Of a stretch of DNA of 64,000 bases, positions 10,532 through 20,512 are shown in pieces. The notes under the pieces are model-generated. The model was given only the letters and a program-made list of their open reading frames with translations, was not told where the DNA came from and ran no database searches. A program made the translations under genes and the position numbers. Source of the DNA: Venturia oleaginea (lineage: Eukaryota; Ascomycota; Dothideomycetes; Venturiales; Venturiaceae); NCBI GenBank assembly GCA_013176395.1, contig JABMLP010000003.1, forward strand, positions 372,001-436,000, given 5' to 3'. Every line of letters begins with the position of its first letter. Positions within the stretch are counted from its first letter, which is position 1.

Positions 10532-11664
10532 TCATGTAAAACTGGGACCAACATCCGACTTGCCAGTGATTGATCTCTCCACCTGCGGTCGCTTCCTGAC
10601 ATGGGTAGCATCGACCTCTAAACTCTTGTGTCCATTCTCGTATCCACTTGACAGTTCCACCTTGATTGGGTGTTCCTTTCTCTTCTCTTCGACCTTCATG
10701 GTGCCCCATGGCGCAGGGAATCTCTTGCGGATTGTAGCGACCATCTGTCTGATCCAGTACCAATTCAGCAAGTTCAACGTCGTGTTGGAGAGACTATAGC
10801 TGGCCAAAAGCCATATTGGTGCTTCTCGCTGAGCAGCGTATGTCATGACGTTGTTTGGCGAGTATATTGGAGTGATGGTATGAAGACCTTTCTGGTTGAA
10901 ACGGAGAGCTTGGTAGCAGTCTTTAGAAACATTGAAGCTGGCATATGACCCCCACACAAGTCTGCAAAGGAAGAACGACGTGAGGAGGAATATGCCGTTG
11001 ACGAGTTGCAAAGTGGAACCGGTCATGCCGAGCTTGTCACAGAACCAGTGTATATTCAAGAAGGGCGAAGAGAGTTCGTATAGGACGAAGTCGGGCGCGT
11101 AGTAGTTGACGAAGGGTCTCTGTGGTTAATGTTTAGCACCGAGGCTTTCACATTTCCAGTGCTAGGGCCACTTACGAAGCCGAAGCTGAAGACTGTTATG
11201 GCAGACATTGCGTGTGCCAGTGTGCCGAAGCCGTACATGCTATAGTTGAAAGCCGTGACTATGAGATCCCATAGGAAGTATCCGCAGCCAAAGGCCTGGA
11301 TCAAGCCTGTTCCGCCAGTATAACCCCAAACACGTTCCTGCCAGTCCATTTCCTTCCTCTCCTCGTCGTAGATCATTTCATAGAGGGCCATGGTGCAGAC
11401 GAGCACCGACTGAACGAACGAGACCACATGGACGTCCCAGTTGAACCTCGTGCGAGCCGAGTGCTGCGGGTAGTGATTCGGGAACAGCTTCGGCGACAGC
11501 CATGGCGATACAACTCGCTGGACGAAGGTGTAGAAGGAGGCGGCGAAGATGACTTCATGGATGTGGTATGGCAGCGTGTACAGTCCCAGGCGCTGGCAGG
11601 GGGGAGTAACAAGGGCAACGAGCCAGTTGGGGCATTCAAAGGGGAATTTGTCCTTCATTGTCAT
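10532..11664 (-). CDS. TLC-domain membrane protein (TMEM56/TLCD4-like)
   Basis: TLC (TRAM/LAG1/CLN8) domain proteins are multi-pass ER membrane proteins linked to lipid sensing or ceramide metabolism. Two exons, 11664-11176 and 11119-10532, are joined by a 55-base intron (GTAAGT...CCACAG). Splicing connects SAITVFSFGF to RPFVNYYAPDFVLYELSSPF, the expected TLC core. About six hydrophobic helices are visible, with the typical GYFLWDLIV and LAHA (family His) motifs. The ceramide-synthase Lag1 motif is not evident, so a non-catalytic TLCD/TMEM56-type role is likelier. The C-terminal 70 residues are hydrophilic and basic. The first ATG in frame is at 11664 (MTMKDKFPF). Predicted length is 358 residues. 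Confidence 0.85.
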
Positions 11665-12698
11665 TGACAGCACGTGAGGACGTTCGGACAGCGATTCGAG
11701 GATCGAGGTTGGTCAAGAGGTCCGAAAGGGGAACCTCGTCTCCTTGTGTGAGGAAGTCTTGATAATTCCGAGTCTGGGCCTGAGGCTGGCACGCTGGTTC
11801 TGGCTACAGCGCCCGGAGTGATCATCCCAACACTTTACCTGCCACCTGCCACCTGCCCCTCCGCTTCATCATGACGAGCTAGTCGTAGCCACCCTTCACC
11901 TTTCATCACGCAAAAGGACGCAACTGATCAGGAGCACAACTGCCCATTACTTTGTTTTCACCTTCGATACTGAATGGAGACGACCAAGAATGTCACGATC
12001 CAGCCTGCCATGTTGTTGCTCAGGGGCCCATCTGAACTGATAGGGTATCTACTTCGGAGTAAGCCCAAACCCTGCAGCTATCAGTCATACTCATCTTTTG
12101 GCTTTCCTCGTGACCCACTGGCTTCTGGCGGGTGACCTTCTACACACGGAGGTTGAAGATGGGCTGGTTTGTGGAAGAGTTGAGCATTTCTTTACTGAAT
12201 GTTGAAGTCTTCATGAAGCGCGGCGCTTGTGGCTGTTCACGACATCCATTGATCAAATTCCGGGTCATTCCAAGCAGAGTCTTGGTCCCAGATCATACTT
12301 GGAGCCTGGATATCACCACCAAATGGTTCGGAATAACGAAGGAGAAGTTTTGGACATGCCTCCCAATCCAGGCTCCCTCCCCACTTTCCGGACACCCTGT
12401 AATACTACTCGCAACTTTCACTGACCAGCGAAACAGGAAGCTGGAAGTTCGGGGACTCTGGCATGACATCAATAGGTTACTGTCAAGCTTCATGTGTTCA
12501 TTCTTTGATTATTGTGTTCACTCGTTGGTGATCAGTGTTGTTGCCTTCTCGAACACGTACATAAATAGGATGGGATGAGATGACAACTCGTCTCTTGATA
12601 ACAAAAGACAACTCTCAATAGTTAAAGCCACCACCTACTTTAGCACAAACTCCCTAGATCCAGCATTAGTTAATTCTTTGCCACCCATTCCTCATACC
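11665..12698. other. intergenic, about 1 kb
   Basis: Promoter of the TLC gene and unassigned sequence. A 148-codon plus-strand frame at 12132-12578 has no domain and irregular composition, so I do not call it. I see no tRNA or repeat. Confidence 0.4.
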
Positions 12699-13235
12699 AT
12701 GGCGGCCCCATCTCGTCTCAAAGGCAAAGTTAATCGCAACCAATACTAAACAAACTTCTCTAGTGCTAATCCTAGCAATAGACAAAAAATCACACCCGGG
12801 CAAACCCAAACCACCAACAACCTTCCTCTGCCTCCCCTCCCCCTCCGCCGCAACATCCTAACCCAAAGCTACAAAATTGACACCCTCGACTTCCCCTCAA
12901 AAATCTGGCTCAACATCCAAACCCGGCACACCGCAGTCCGTGCCAGAGAACTAAAAGCCGTACTACCTCCCTCGAATAGGACCGCCGATATCAACTACGT
13001 GGCTTCTTTGGAATTGGAACCGGATATTGAGTTTGCGGTTGAGGAGTGGAGGAAGGAGATTTATGGGTTGTGGATTGGGGTTTATGGGGAGGGGCGGAAT
13101 CGGACTTGGTTTCGGGGGAGGAGTTCGAGGACTGGGGAGTTGGTTGGGTGGGTTCGGGGGGAGTTAGAGGGGGAGGTGAAGGAGAAGGAGGAGGAGGAGG
13201 AGGAGGAGGAGGAGGAGGAGGAGGAGGAGGAGTGA
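12699..13235 (+). CDS. possible small protein ending in poly-glutamate
   Basis: An ATG at 12699 (MAAPSRLKGK) is followed in frame by one TAA at 12747, then an open frame continues to a TGA at 13233. A 54-base intron from 12729 (weak GTTAAT donor) to 12782 (CAATAG), with a TACTAAAC branch-like site, would remove the stop and keep frame. The product would be about 160 residues: Pro/Asn/Leu-rich start, a conserved-looking globular middle (TLDFPSKIWLNIQTRHTAVR, LEPDIEFAVEEWRKEIYGLW), then VKEKE and a run of at least 14 Glu from a (GAG/GAA)n tract. No family is recognised. The weak donor and repeat tail mean it may instead be a decaying gene. Coding-strand bases are C-rich in the first half and G-rich in the second. 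Confidence 0.4.
13188..13232 (+). repeat. GAG-type trinucleotide microsatellite
   Basis: Near-perfect run of gag/gga triplets encoding poly-Glu at the C terminus of the possible gene at 12699-13235. Confidence 0.9.
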
Positions 13236-13441
13236 GGGTTGAGGGATAGTATAGGTAGAATGTTGAGACTATGGAGGAATTACCGTAGACATTCCAATAT
13301 TCTTTAACTAGTCGGATCTTCTTTTCCAGTAGCTCTACTATAGCAGCGAAGCCTAGCCGAAACACGATTACTAATTAATTTCAACCTATAACGTATTCCA
13401 CCACCGAGCCGGCCACTTTTCCTTGGCACGACCAACTCTTG

Positions 13442-13843
13442 TTACGATTCTTCAATTTTATCGCAATCAACAATAGATTCCAAGTCTGTCGTGCTGCTAT
13501 CTGGTTCAGAAGATATCTCAATATTCTTTTTACACGTTCGCGCATTGTGCCCAGTCGCGCCGCAGTTCCCACAGCGCCTTTGAGTTGGTCGGGCTGTTTC
13601 TTGACCACTACTACTACGAGCATTCTTTGATCCCTGAGGCGCAACAGTCGCCTCAGCAGCTACCCGCGCTGCTGCAGTCCCATACTCCATAGTACCACCT
13701 TGCTGGATCCGCTTTCTTTTACGCCATTTTCGCTTCGTCATTACTGCCAATTGCTCTTCAAGCTCGTGGTTTCGTGCAACAAGTAGGGCGTTCTGGTGCA
13801 GCATCAATTCAGCGCCCTTGACAAGCTGGGAAAAGCCTGCCTG
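13442..13843 (-). pseudogene. pogo transposase C-terminal part with CCHC zinc knuckle (copy 1)
   Basis: This is the 3' part of the transposase reading frame, cut from the rest by the 200-base insertion. It shows a Lys/Arg-rich helix (LEEQLAVMTKRKWRKRKRIQ) followed by a CCHC zinc knuckle, C-x2-C-x4-H-x4-C (CGNCGATGHNARTC), probably a nucleic-acid-binding addition, and an acidic Ser-rich tail. The same block occurs in copies 2 and 3. Confidence 0.85.
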
Positions 13844-14043
13844 TGTCACGGCTAGTAGTAACTAATGAAAGGCGTGAGCAGCAATCAGGTATGGACTAAA
13901 TGTGATAGTGAACTACAGGTAGCTATGTAAATGGGGGCTGGGGGCAAGGCCTACTTATAGGTCTTGCTGTGGCCCGTGTACTGTGGCGCCTTGTTAGGTG
14001 CTTGGACACTGTGGTTGTTCCAGTAGCCTGGCAAGCCGTCACA
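13844..14043. mobile_element. MITE-like 200-base insertion inside pogo copy 1
   Basis: Copies 2 and 3 of the transposon run uninterrupted through this point, which defines the insertion precisely. The ends are imperfect inverted repeats of about 10 bases (TGTCACGGCT and AGCCGTCACA), and a 5-base direct repeat GCCTG flanks it (13839-13843 and 14044-14048). It has no coding capacity. The transposase family that mobilised it cannot be named from so short a terminus. Confidence 0.7.
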
Positions 14044-14183
14044 GCCTGGGCAGTAATTGGTGACCGAGTAAAAGAGTCGCTTACGAGCTTGGATTGGGAT
14101 CCAAATTCATGAGTATTGCTTGGAGTCTTTGACTGCCACGGCGTTTCTGGGAGACGGGGTTCTGGCGGGGTACGTAGCCGTAC

Positions 14184-15347
14184 TTAAAGGCGATCCAACA
14201 CCACCTGCGCGTCGATAGGGACCAGCCCTACTGCCTCAAAGGCCTTTTGACAGTTCTCTTTTGTAAACACGTCGAAAAACGCGTCTTTGAAGGCAGGGAG
14301 AAAGCCTTCCTTATTGATATGGTACACGCGTCGGCGTGCCAAGTCCCGGACGCGTTGGGAGTACTTGCGCTTCAACGGCGAGAAGCAGACCACGTCAAGG
14401 GGCTGGAGTATATGCGACGAGTGCGATGGCATGCAGAGGGTTATAATCTTATTTTCGAGGCAGTAGTCCTTGAAATCCTGGCTGAGATGGCTCTCATGGC
14501 CGTCCAAAATAAGCAGCCTATACACCCCCACCTGCCGCGCCTTTGTATGCGCGCCAAAGTGCTTCAACCACTCAAGACCGAGCGCGTTGTTTGTCCAGCC
14601 GTTCTCAGAGACTGAAAGCTTCCAATTGCGCGGTATATCTGCCTCCTCATACCACGTAGAGATGTGAACTCGTCCTTTGTAGATAATGAATGGCGGGGTC
14701 GCATACCCAGCTGCGCAAATGCTCTGAATAACCGTAACCCATTCGCGATCGCCCGGCTGAATGAGTGCAGGCCTTGTACGTCTCTCAGAGGCTGTAACGG
14801 CCTTCATTGACCCAATAACACCCATCTGGAAGCCAATCTCGTCAAAGTTGTGCGTATCCTCGTTGTGGATGCCGTACTTTGCCTTGGTGTCTGCAACGAG
14901 CTTGAACCACATGCCAATAATCTCTGGATCTTCCTGTAGTACCCTCTGCCTATCCTTGGCTCGATTCAAGGCTGTCTTGAGCTCATCTGAGCGCGTAACG
15001 AACCTCTCAGCACACTTTTTGCCTACTGGCTCTCCACCGCGTATACCCAACAGTTTATCCGCCATATCTGCCACTTCACACAGCCGGGGCGCAAATCCTC
15101 GCGAATCGAGGTCGAGGATATATCGGAAAAGCGTTTGCTCTTCGGTAAGGGTAAGTTTCCGACCGTTTGGTGGTCTTTCGAGGATAAATGGGACTCCTCT
15201 GACGCGATCGGAGAGGGTTTGTTGTTTAATGTTGAAGGCGCTCGCAGCAGCCCGTTGGCTTTGGAGTTGGCCGGTATTCAAAGCTTGGATTGCAAGCTGA
15301 ATTCTCCCTTCGTGTTGGAGTAGTAACTCATTATGTTGTTGAGACAT
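14184..15347 (-). pseudogene. pogo/Fot1-like DDE transposase, copy 1, truncated by stop
   Basis: From the ATG at 15347 the frame runs 387 codons to a TAA at 14184. By comparison with copy 3 the TAA replaces a GAA (a G-to-T change). Visible parts: an N-terminal helix-turn-helix (RAAASAFNIKQQTLSDRVRG), a CENP-B-type DNA-binding segment (ERFVTRSDELKTALNRAKDR) and the DDE_1 catalytic core with acidic residues in FDEIGF, ILDGHESH and QPLDVVCFSPLK. All three catalytic acidic residues are therefore present here, but the zinc-knuckle C terminus is lost. Helper activity cannot be judged from sequence. Confidence 0.88.
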
Positions 15348-15427
15348 AGTAGAATAAGAAGAGTAGTTGGGGTCTTGGCAAATTTTGACCGGTTGGGTGA
15401 TCTGACGGGTTGGGTGATCGAATACGT

Positions 15428-15779
15428 TATAAATTAACTTATAAGATATTTTTATTTTACTAATAAACGATACCATTTAAACTTAGATTCTCTAGTACTA
15501 ATTTATGAGATATAATCGTCCTCGCTAATAATTACTTATAAGTTACGTAATTAGCTTCATCTCGACAAATTCATCACCATGATGCTTTTCAAGATGCTTT
15601 CCACCACGCATCTTCATCGATTCGTCCATCATAACACCATCTCCTAGTCTCATTAATCTAGAAGCAATATCACCTACCGTGGCAATGTCGATTGGCAGGT
15701 TTTTGTTCTCTGAAAGCAGTCTATAAACATCAATCAGCACTGAGAAAACGTTGAGAGTACTAAAACTCTCAACATCACC
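15428..15779. other. AT-rich intergenic
   Basis: Between pogo copy 1 and the fusion gene. It is strongly AT-rich up to about 15550 with inverted AACTTATAAG/CTTATAAGTT motifs, and then holds the promoter of the fusion gene. I see no other gene. Confidence 0.5.
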
Positions 15780-18599
15780 ATGCCCTCGAGAAATACCACC
15801 CTCGAGCAAATCATCATCGCAAAGTCCAAGGGTAAAACTCCTCTCAAGCGAAACCAGTATCTTATGATTCTCAATCTTCAGAACGAATTTGCTTCACCAG
15901 ACGGAAAACTTCCCTGCAATGATCTTGGTTTTGTCAACCGAATCAAAGAGCTCGTACCCAAATTCAGAGAGAAGGTTGGGGGCATCATTTGGGTGCGGAC
16001 TGAATATCAGGCTGATCGTCAGGTGAATGATGGCTTGGAGGGTTCCGATACGGTTATTTTTTCCGAATACCGGGATGTCGATACAGTTGTCGTTCCTGAG
16101 GAATCTCCAAAACTTAGTCCCGTTTCGATTGAAGAGTCATCAGATGGAAAGAAGTTGAAGAAGAAGAAATCCAGGTTCTCATTCAATATTCGTAATAGGA
16201 CACAGTCAAGAAGGGACCCAAGGGAGGAAAAGATACCTCAGAGCGAGACAGTGGGCCCAGCACCCAGCTCGGAACCTCCGCCGGCTCCTCCCGGTCCAGA
16301 AGAGCTGTTCCTTGCATCTAATTATGCTTACGAGCGAAAATGCGTGCCCGGTACGACTGGCGTCGATTTCGTGGCGGAGATCAAGGATACCATTGAAGCG
16401 GCCGACACGCAGATCACGACGTCTCATTACTCAGCTACCAAAGAGACCAATTTGTTGGTTTTCTTGCAAAGCAAATTTGCAAAGGAGGTCTACATATGCG
16501 GGTGTATTTCAAATTTGTCGATACACGCTACACTCACAGATATGACCGGATGCGCATTCGATCTCCGGGTGATTGAGGATTGTCTTGGATTTCGGACACT
16601 TCAAGACCACAAAATTTCACTCAACGATCTGCTGGACGAGCGAATGACGGATGTAGGTAGTATCGAGAGCTCAAAAATGCATGAGCATCTAGATGCTCCG
16701 GCTGGAGCCGAGGAAATGCAGTCTGAGATTGTGGACTCAATGAGTGCTATGACAATAGCGTCAAGTGAAGACACAGAGGAACCTGCTGTGGGAAATACCG
16801 CTCGGCAGCCGAATGCTTTTCCCGGCCTCAAAGCGAACAAAGTTCGAAGGCGGCCTCGAGACAAGCCCACGCCGATAGCAAAACCACAGGAAGGAACGCT
16901 CGCCGCGACAAATAACAACGCTGTGTCAGCAGAGGGAAGTAGCTCACCAAAAATCACGCTTCCACGAGATGAACCAACAACAGTTCTTGCAGCGTTAAAC
17001 AAGAAGACTACATCAGAGCAACAGACAGAGAAGGATATGCTGTCAGCAGATGCGTCGGCTCATGTCCTTGCAGCACTTAGAAATTTTTCGGTAGAGGAAA
17101 ACACCCATTCGCAGGTTTATGCCCAACCGCAATCCCGATCGAGTTCGAAGGAACCGAAGTCGGAATCGAGAGTAGGCGTCGTGGAACCACATCCAGGAGG
17201 TTCGAAGGATTCCCAAGAAGCACCTGCATCATCGACTCAGCCCACTCCTGACTCACTTGATTCTCAGCTTGAAGCACTTCGCAACACGATCACGCAAAAC
17301 GCTAGAAACACCAACAACACCAACAACACCAACGAACAGCCGGAAAATCAATCACCAACACCGAGGGATCCGCTATCAATAGATCCTATTTCTCACCAGT
17401 CTGCCACTAAACCGCGCGTTCCTCAGGCCGTCATTGACGCAACTCGAAGTCAACAAGCAAATGAAAGAGCCGCACTCTTAGAAGCGCAATTGAACCGATT
17501 ACGGCGAACGAAAGAGAAAGCTGCACCAATTGGAGGACCCAAAGAAGCGGAAGGCGCCACAGAAGCAGGAACGATGGACCCCGAAGCTGCCAGCTCATCC
17601 CAACGCTCCAATCCTGCAGAAAATGACACGTCAAGTCCTGGTTTGGCTGCAATAGCTACACACTCTGAGATGAAGAAACTCAAGAACCTTTCCAATATGC
17701 CCACTCTTGGACCAGGAGACAAGATCGGAGAGGGCGATTCTACAATACGTTACGAATTGCTCCCGCCAACCATTCGCGACGAGCTTGATGAAACACTTCC
17801 ACTTAGTGACACCGTCTTCACTGCTCTCTACCATGAGGTCCAGTGGCAAAAGATGTACCACGCTGCTGGTGAAGTTCCGCGTCTTGTAGCAGTACAAGGC
17901 GCCATCAGCGCCAATGGCGACAAGCCCATCTATCGGCACCCAAGTGATCAAGCCCCACCTCTCTTACCCTTCACAAAGAACGTAAACATCATTCGAAAAG
18001 AGGCAGAAAAGATCATCGGCCATGAAATAAATCATGTCCTCATTCAGCTTTACCGAGACGGAAAGGATTTCATCTCCGAACACTCAGACAAAACGCTTGA
18101 TATCATGCCCGGATCCAAAATTGTCAACGCCAGTTTCGGAGCTCAACGTACAATACGTCTCCGCACCAAAAAGAGCAGTTGCGAGTTAGATGATTCAACA
18201 CGGCAAACCCAACGAATAACTATGCCTCACAATTCCCTCTTCGCACTCGGTCTCGTCTCAAATAAAATCTGGCTTCATGGTATCAACCCTGATAAACGTC
18301 TCTCATCAGAGAGAAGCGAGGAAGAACTTGCTTATAATGGCAAACGCATTTCTCTCACGTTTCGGTATATTGGGACGTTCCTTGATAGGGAGGAGAAGTT
18401 GATCTGGGGACAGGGTGCTGTGGGGAGATCGAGAGATGAAGCCAGGAGTGTGATTAATGGGAATGAGGTTGAGACGGCGAAAATGATTCAGGCTTTTTCA
18501 AAGGAGAATAGGGAGGGGGCTGGCTTTGTTTGGAGGGAGACTTATGGGTGTGGGTTTGATGTTTTGCATTTTCGGAAGAAAGAGGGGGATGGTCAGTAA
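15780..18599 (+). CDS. isochorismatase-like / AlkB-type 2OG-Fe(II) dioxygenase fusion
   Basis: Single exon, 939 residues, ATG at 15780. Residues about 25-275 have the cysteine-hydrolase (isochorismatase-like) fold, seen in LMILNLQNEF and in CGCISNLSIHATLTDMTGCA. By eye alignment the catalytic Asp is Asn32, the Lys is Thr214 and the Cys is Ser247, so this domain is probably not a hydrolase. A Ser/Ala/Gln-rich linker (about 275-640) follows, including an Asn/Thr run. Residues about 650-890 are an AlkB-like dioxygenase, a family that removes alkyl groups from nucleic acids or proteins. Its iron ligands appear complete: His768-x-Asp770 (EHSD) and His833 (WLHGI). The 2-oxoglutarate site Arg856-x5-Arg862 (RISLTFR) is also present. 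The substrate is unknown. Confidence 0.85.
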   Translation: MPSRNTTLEQIIIAKSKGKTPLKRNQYLMILNLQNEFASPDGKLPCNDLGFVNRIKELVPKFREKVGGIIWVRTEYQADRQVNDGLEGSDTVIFSEYRDVDTVVVPEESPKLSPVSIEESSDGKKLKKKKSRFSFNIRNRTQSRRDPREEKIPQSETVGPAPSSEPPPAPPGPEELFLASNYAYERKCVPGTTGVDFVAEIKDTIEAADTQITTSHYSATKETNLLVFLQSKFAKEVYICGCISNLSIHATLTDMTGCAFDLRVIEDCLGFRTLQDHKISLNDLLDERMTDVGSIESSKMHEHLDAPAGAEEMQSEIVDSMSAMTIASSEDTEEPAVGNTARQPNAFPGLKANKVRRRPRDKPTPIAKPQEGTLAATNNNAVSAEGSSSPKITLPRDEPTTVLAALNKKTTSEQQTEKDMLSADASAHVLAALRNFSVEENTHSQVYAQPQSRSSSKEPKSESRVGVVEPHPGGSKDSQEAPASSTQPTPDSLDSQLEALRNTITQNARNTNNTNNTNEQPENQSPTPRDPLSIDPISHQSATKPRVPQAVIDATRSQQANERAALLEAQLNRLRRTKEKAAPIGGPKEAEGATEAGTMDPEAASSSQRSNPAENDTSSPGLAAIATHSEMKKLKNLSNMPTLGPGDKIGEGDSTIRYELLPPTIRDELDETLPLSDTVFTALYHEVQWQKMYHAAGEVPRLVAVQGAISANGDKPIYRHPSDQAPPLLPFTKNVNIIRKEAEKIIGHEINHVLIQLYRDGKDFISEHSDKTLDIMPGSKIVNASFGAQRTIRLRTKKSSCELDDSTRQTQRITMPHNSLFALGLVSNKIWLHGINPDKRLSSERSEEELAYNGKRISLTFRYIGTFLDREEKLIWGQGAVGRSRDEARSVINGNEVETAKMIQAFSKENREGAGFVWRETYGCGFDVLHFRKKEGDGQ

Positions 18600-19144
18600 A
18601 GAATACGGCCTTAGTACAAAAATTTGTAGAGAAAGTAATGCCGTGGTACCCAACAACTTTGGGGGAGCGACGGAGCGACTATACATTGCGGCAACACTGT
18701 AAGTCCCCAAGCCCATAAAACGAGTTATTGATCGTGTAGGTCACGAAATCATAAACGAGTCTCTTCGATTGCGTGACGTTAATTTGAAGGTGGAATTGAC
18801 CTTTTGTTTTAACCAACACATCACACCCATCACAGCACGAGGGGAGGCAAGAGGAAGAGAAGAGCTCTAGTTCAATCTTTACCACTGCCTTGAAGCTTCT
18901 TTGCTGACTTCCCAAGACTCGCCCCCACGAGCGGGCAAGAAGCGAGTCGCAACACCTCCTACAGCTGATACCACGAGCAAGCTAGGAACCGAGGACCACA
19001 TAAGACGAGTTCTCTACGGTCCTCACGAGATGCACGAAGACCATGGCGGAAAGAACGACGAAGTTAGGCGAAAGGGATAATGCCTCGAGATGAAGGACAC
19101 TGACTTATGGATGAGACACCGTAGCTTCATGCCCTCTTCCAGGC
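18600..19144. other. intergenic
   Basis: Downstream of the fusion gene. I see no gene or repeat that I can support. Confidence 0.4.
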
Positions 19145-19330
19145 TTGTTTCCGATCAAGAAGGCACCAGCTAGCATTCTGTCCCTTCCTTGCGAACTTCG
19201 CCAGCAAATCCTTTTGAACACTCACTCGGTCAGGGAGCTTCGGAGATATCAGCTGCGTACAAGACGAGTGATAGATATCTCTATCGGGACGAATCGCGGC
19301 CGACGTCGAGTACGTGAAGAACTTGATTAG
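19145..19330 (+). pseudogene. possible F-box-like fragment
   Basis: Short frame whose start (ASILSLPCELRQQIL) resembles the first helix of fungal F-box domains (LLxLPxELRxxI), followed by unrelated basic sequence and a stop. No continuation is visible downstream, so it would be a remnant. Weak evidence. Confidence 0.25.
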
Positions 19331-19462
19331 GAGGGGACTCTATCGTGTCTGGTTGGCTTACCCGGAGTTTCAGAATAGTTTCTGAATGAGTATTTCCGTG
19401 GTAGGGAGTGGGGGCAGAATGATTTTGGGGGGAAAATCCCGCTCCTCTACTCGTTAACATAC

Positions 19463-19585
19463 AAACCACAATATTGTGGTTTTCGAGTAATTGGGAAATC
19501 TAAACGAGAAAGTAAGTAGTTGTCAAACTAGCGCTCAGACGGCCAAGACGAGAAGTACTAGCTAGTTTCCTCGATTACTCGAAAA
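19463..19585. repeat. palindrome and inverted-repeat cluster
   Basis: A perfect 20-base palindrome (AAACCACAAT/ATTGTGGTTT) lies at 19463-19482. It adjoins TTTTCGAGTAAT, repeated in inverted orientation as ATTACTCGAAAA near 19573-19584. The pair resembles the terminal repeats of a small non-autonomous element about 105 bases long. Confidence 0.6.
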
Positions 19586-19679
19586 GCGGACGTACGGTAT
19601 GTTCAGGTCCGTAAGCTCTAATTAGTACCTACTATCTTACTCTTTATTAATCTCGTAGAAGCCCTTTAGACCACTCTTT

Positions 19680-20310
19680 AATTACGGGGCGAGGTGTAAT
19701 AAAACTGCTTATCTTTGTAAGGGCGTGTACGAGAGATTGTATGAATTGGCTGGATTTCAAAATCTGGCGCTTAAAAGTATTGGGGACCGTCTGAAACCCA
19801 GATAGTTCTGCAGCGTATTCAACGTACTATACCATCATAATCCAATACTTCATCCATTTCTACACACTCTCGATCGGGTTGAGGTCTGGAGAGAAAGGTA
19901 GCTACTTCATGACCTTAATCTCTTCTCAACAGAGGCTTCCTAAGTAGCCTCGCTTTTATAAGGTTCCAGAGTTGATATTGTCCGGGAACTGATATTCAGA
20001 GAGAAGAATACGTAGTTTCAAGTACGAGAATAATAGATTAGAGATCCAGGTACGAAGACGAGACGAGAGTATAAGTCACAAGTCACTAAAAGCCACGTGA
20101 TATATGCAAACGGAATGCCAAAACCGTGACAGATATCGAAGTATTCGGTAATATCCTTGGAATTAAAACCGGCAAGATGAAGAGTAAGAATAGACTAGCG
20201 TTAATCACGGCTAAGGTCCTAGTCCCTCATTTTGCCTAGAGTGAAGGATTTAAAAGCTTGATTGTACGTATTGGAAAACTGTATTCTGTTCGCCACTTTG
20301 TAGTACACCA
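19680..20310 (-). mobile_element. degenerate Tc1/mariner transposase relic
   Basis: On the minus strand near 19893-19868 the translation contains SPDLNPIESV-stop-KWMK, the hallmark C-terminal block of Tc1/mariner transposases (normally SPDLNPIENVW). The following Trp codon has become TAG. A decayed DN motif is seen upstream in the frame near 19985, and stops are frequent. Boundaries are approximate, and no terminal repeats are assigned with confidence. Confidence 0.6.
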
Positions 20311-20512
20311 AAAATCGAGCTTTACGGATAGCCAGACAGCCGAAAGCGAATACGAACTACGGAGGTGGAAGCATGTAGTTGAGATCGATATGAAGGGGGT
20401 GGGGAGAAAGCGAAAGTTACAAGAAAAAGAAGACTAACCTATCAGGGTCTATCCTAATCCTCTCACTACCTTGCTCTTCCTCACGACATACAACAACATT
20501 GACCTTTTTAAA

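Larger units (their letters stand above)
13391..15427 (-). mobile_element. pogo-type DNA transposon, copy 1 (decayed)
   Basis: Boundaries rest on inverted terminal sequences: TA|ACGTATTCC at the left and GAATACGT|TA at the right, with flanking TA dinucleotides as expected for a Tc1/mariner/pogo target duplication. Two other copies in this window share the termini and coding region. This copy carries a 200-base insertion at 13844-14043 and a duplicated subterminal GGTTGGGTGATC unit at the right end. The transposase on the minus strand is interrupted (see the two coding entries). Length is 2037 bases, against 1817 for copy 3. Confidence 0.9.

Noticed and set aside
12132..12578. 148-codon plus-strand frame
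   Set aside because: No domain, irregular composition, and overlapping frames of similar length on both strands suggest chance.
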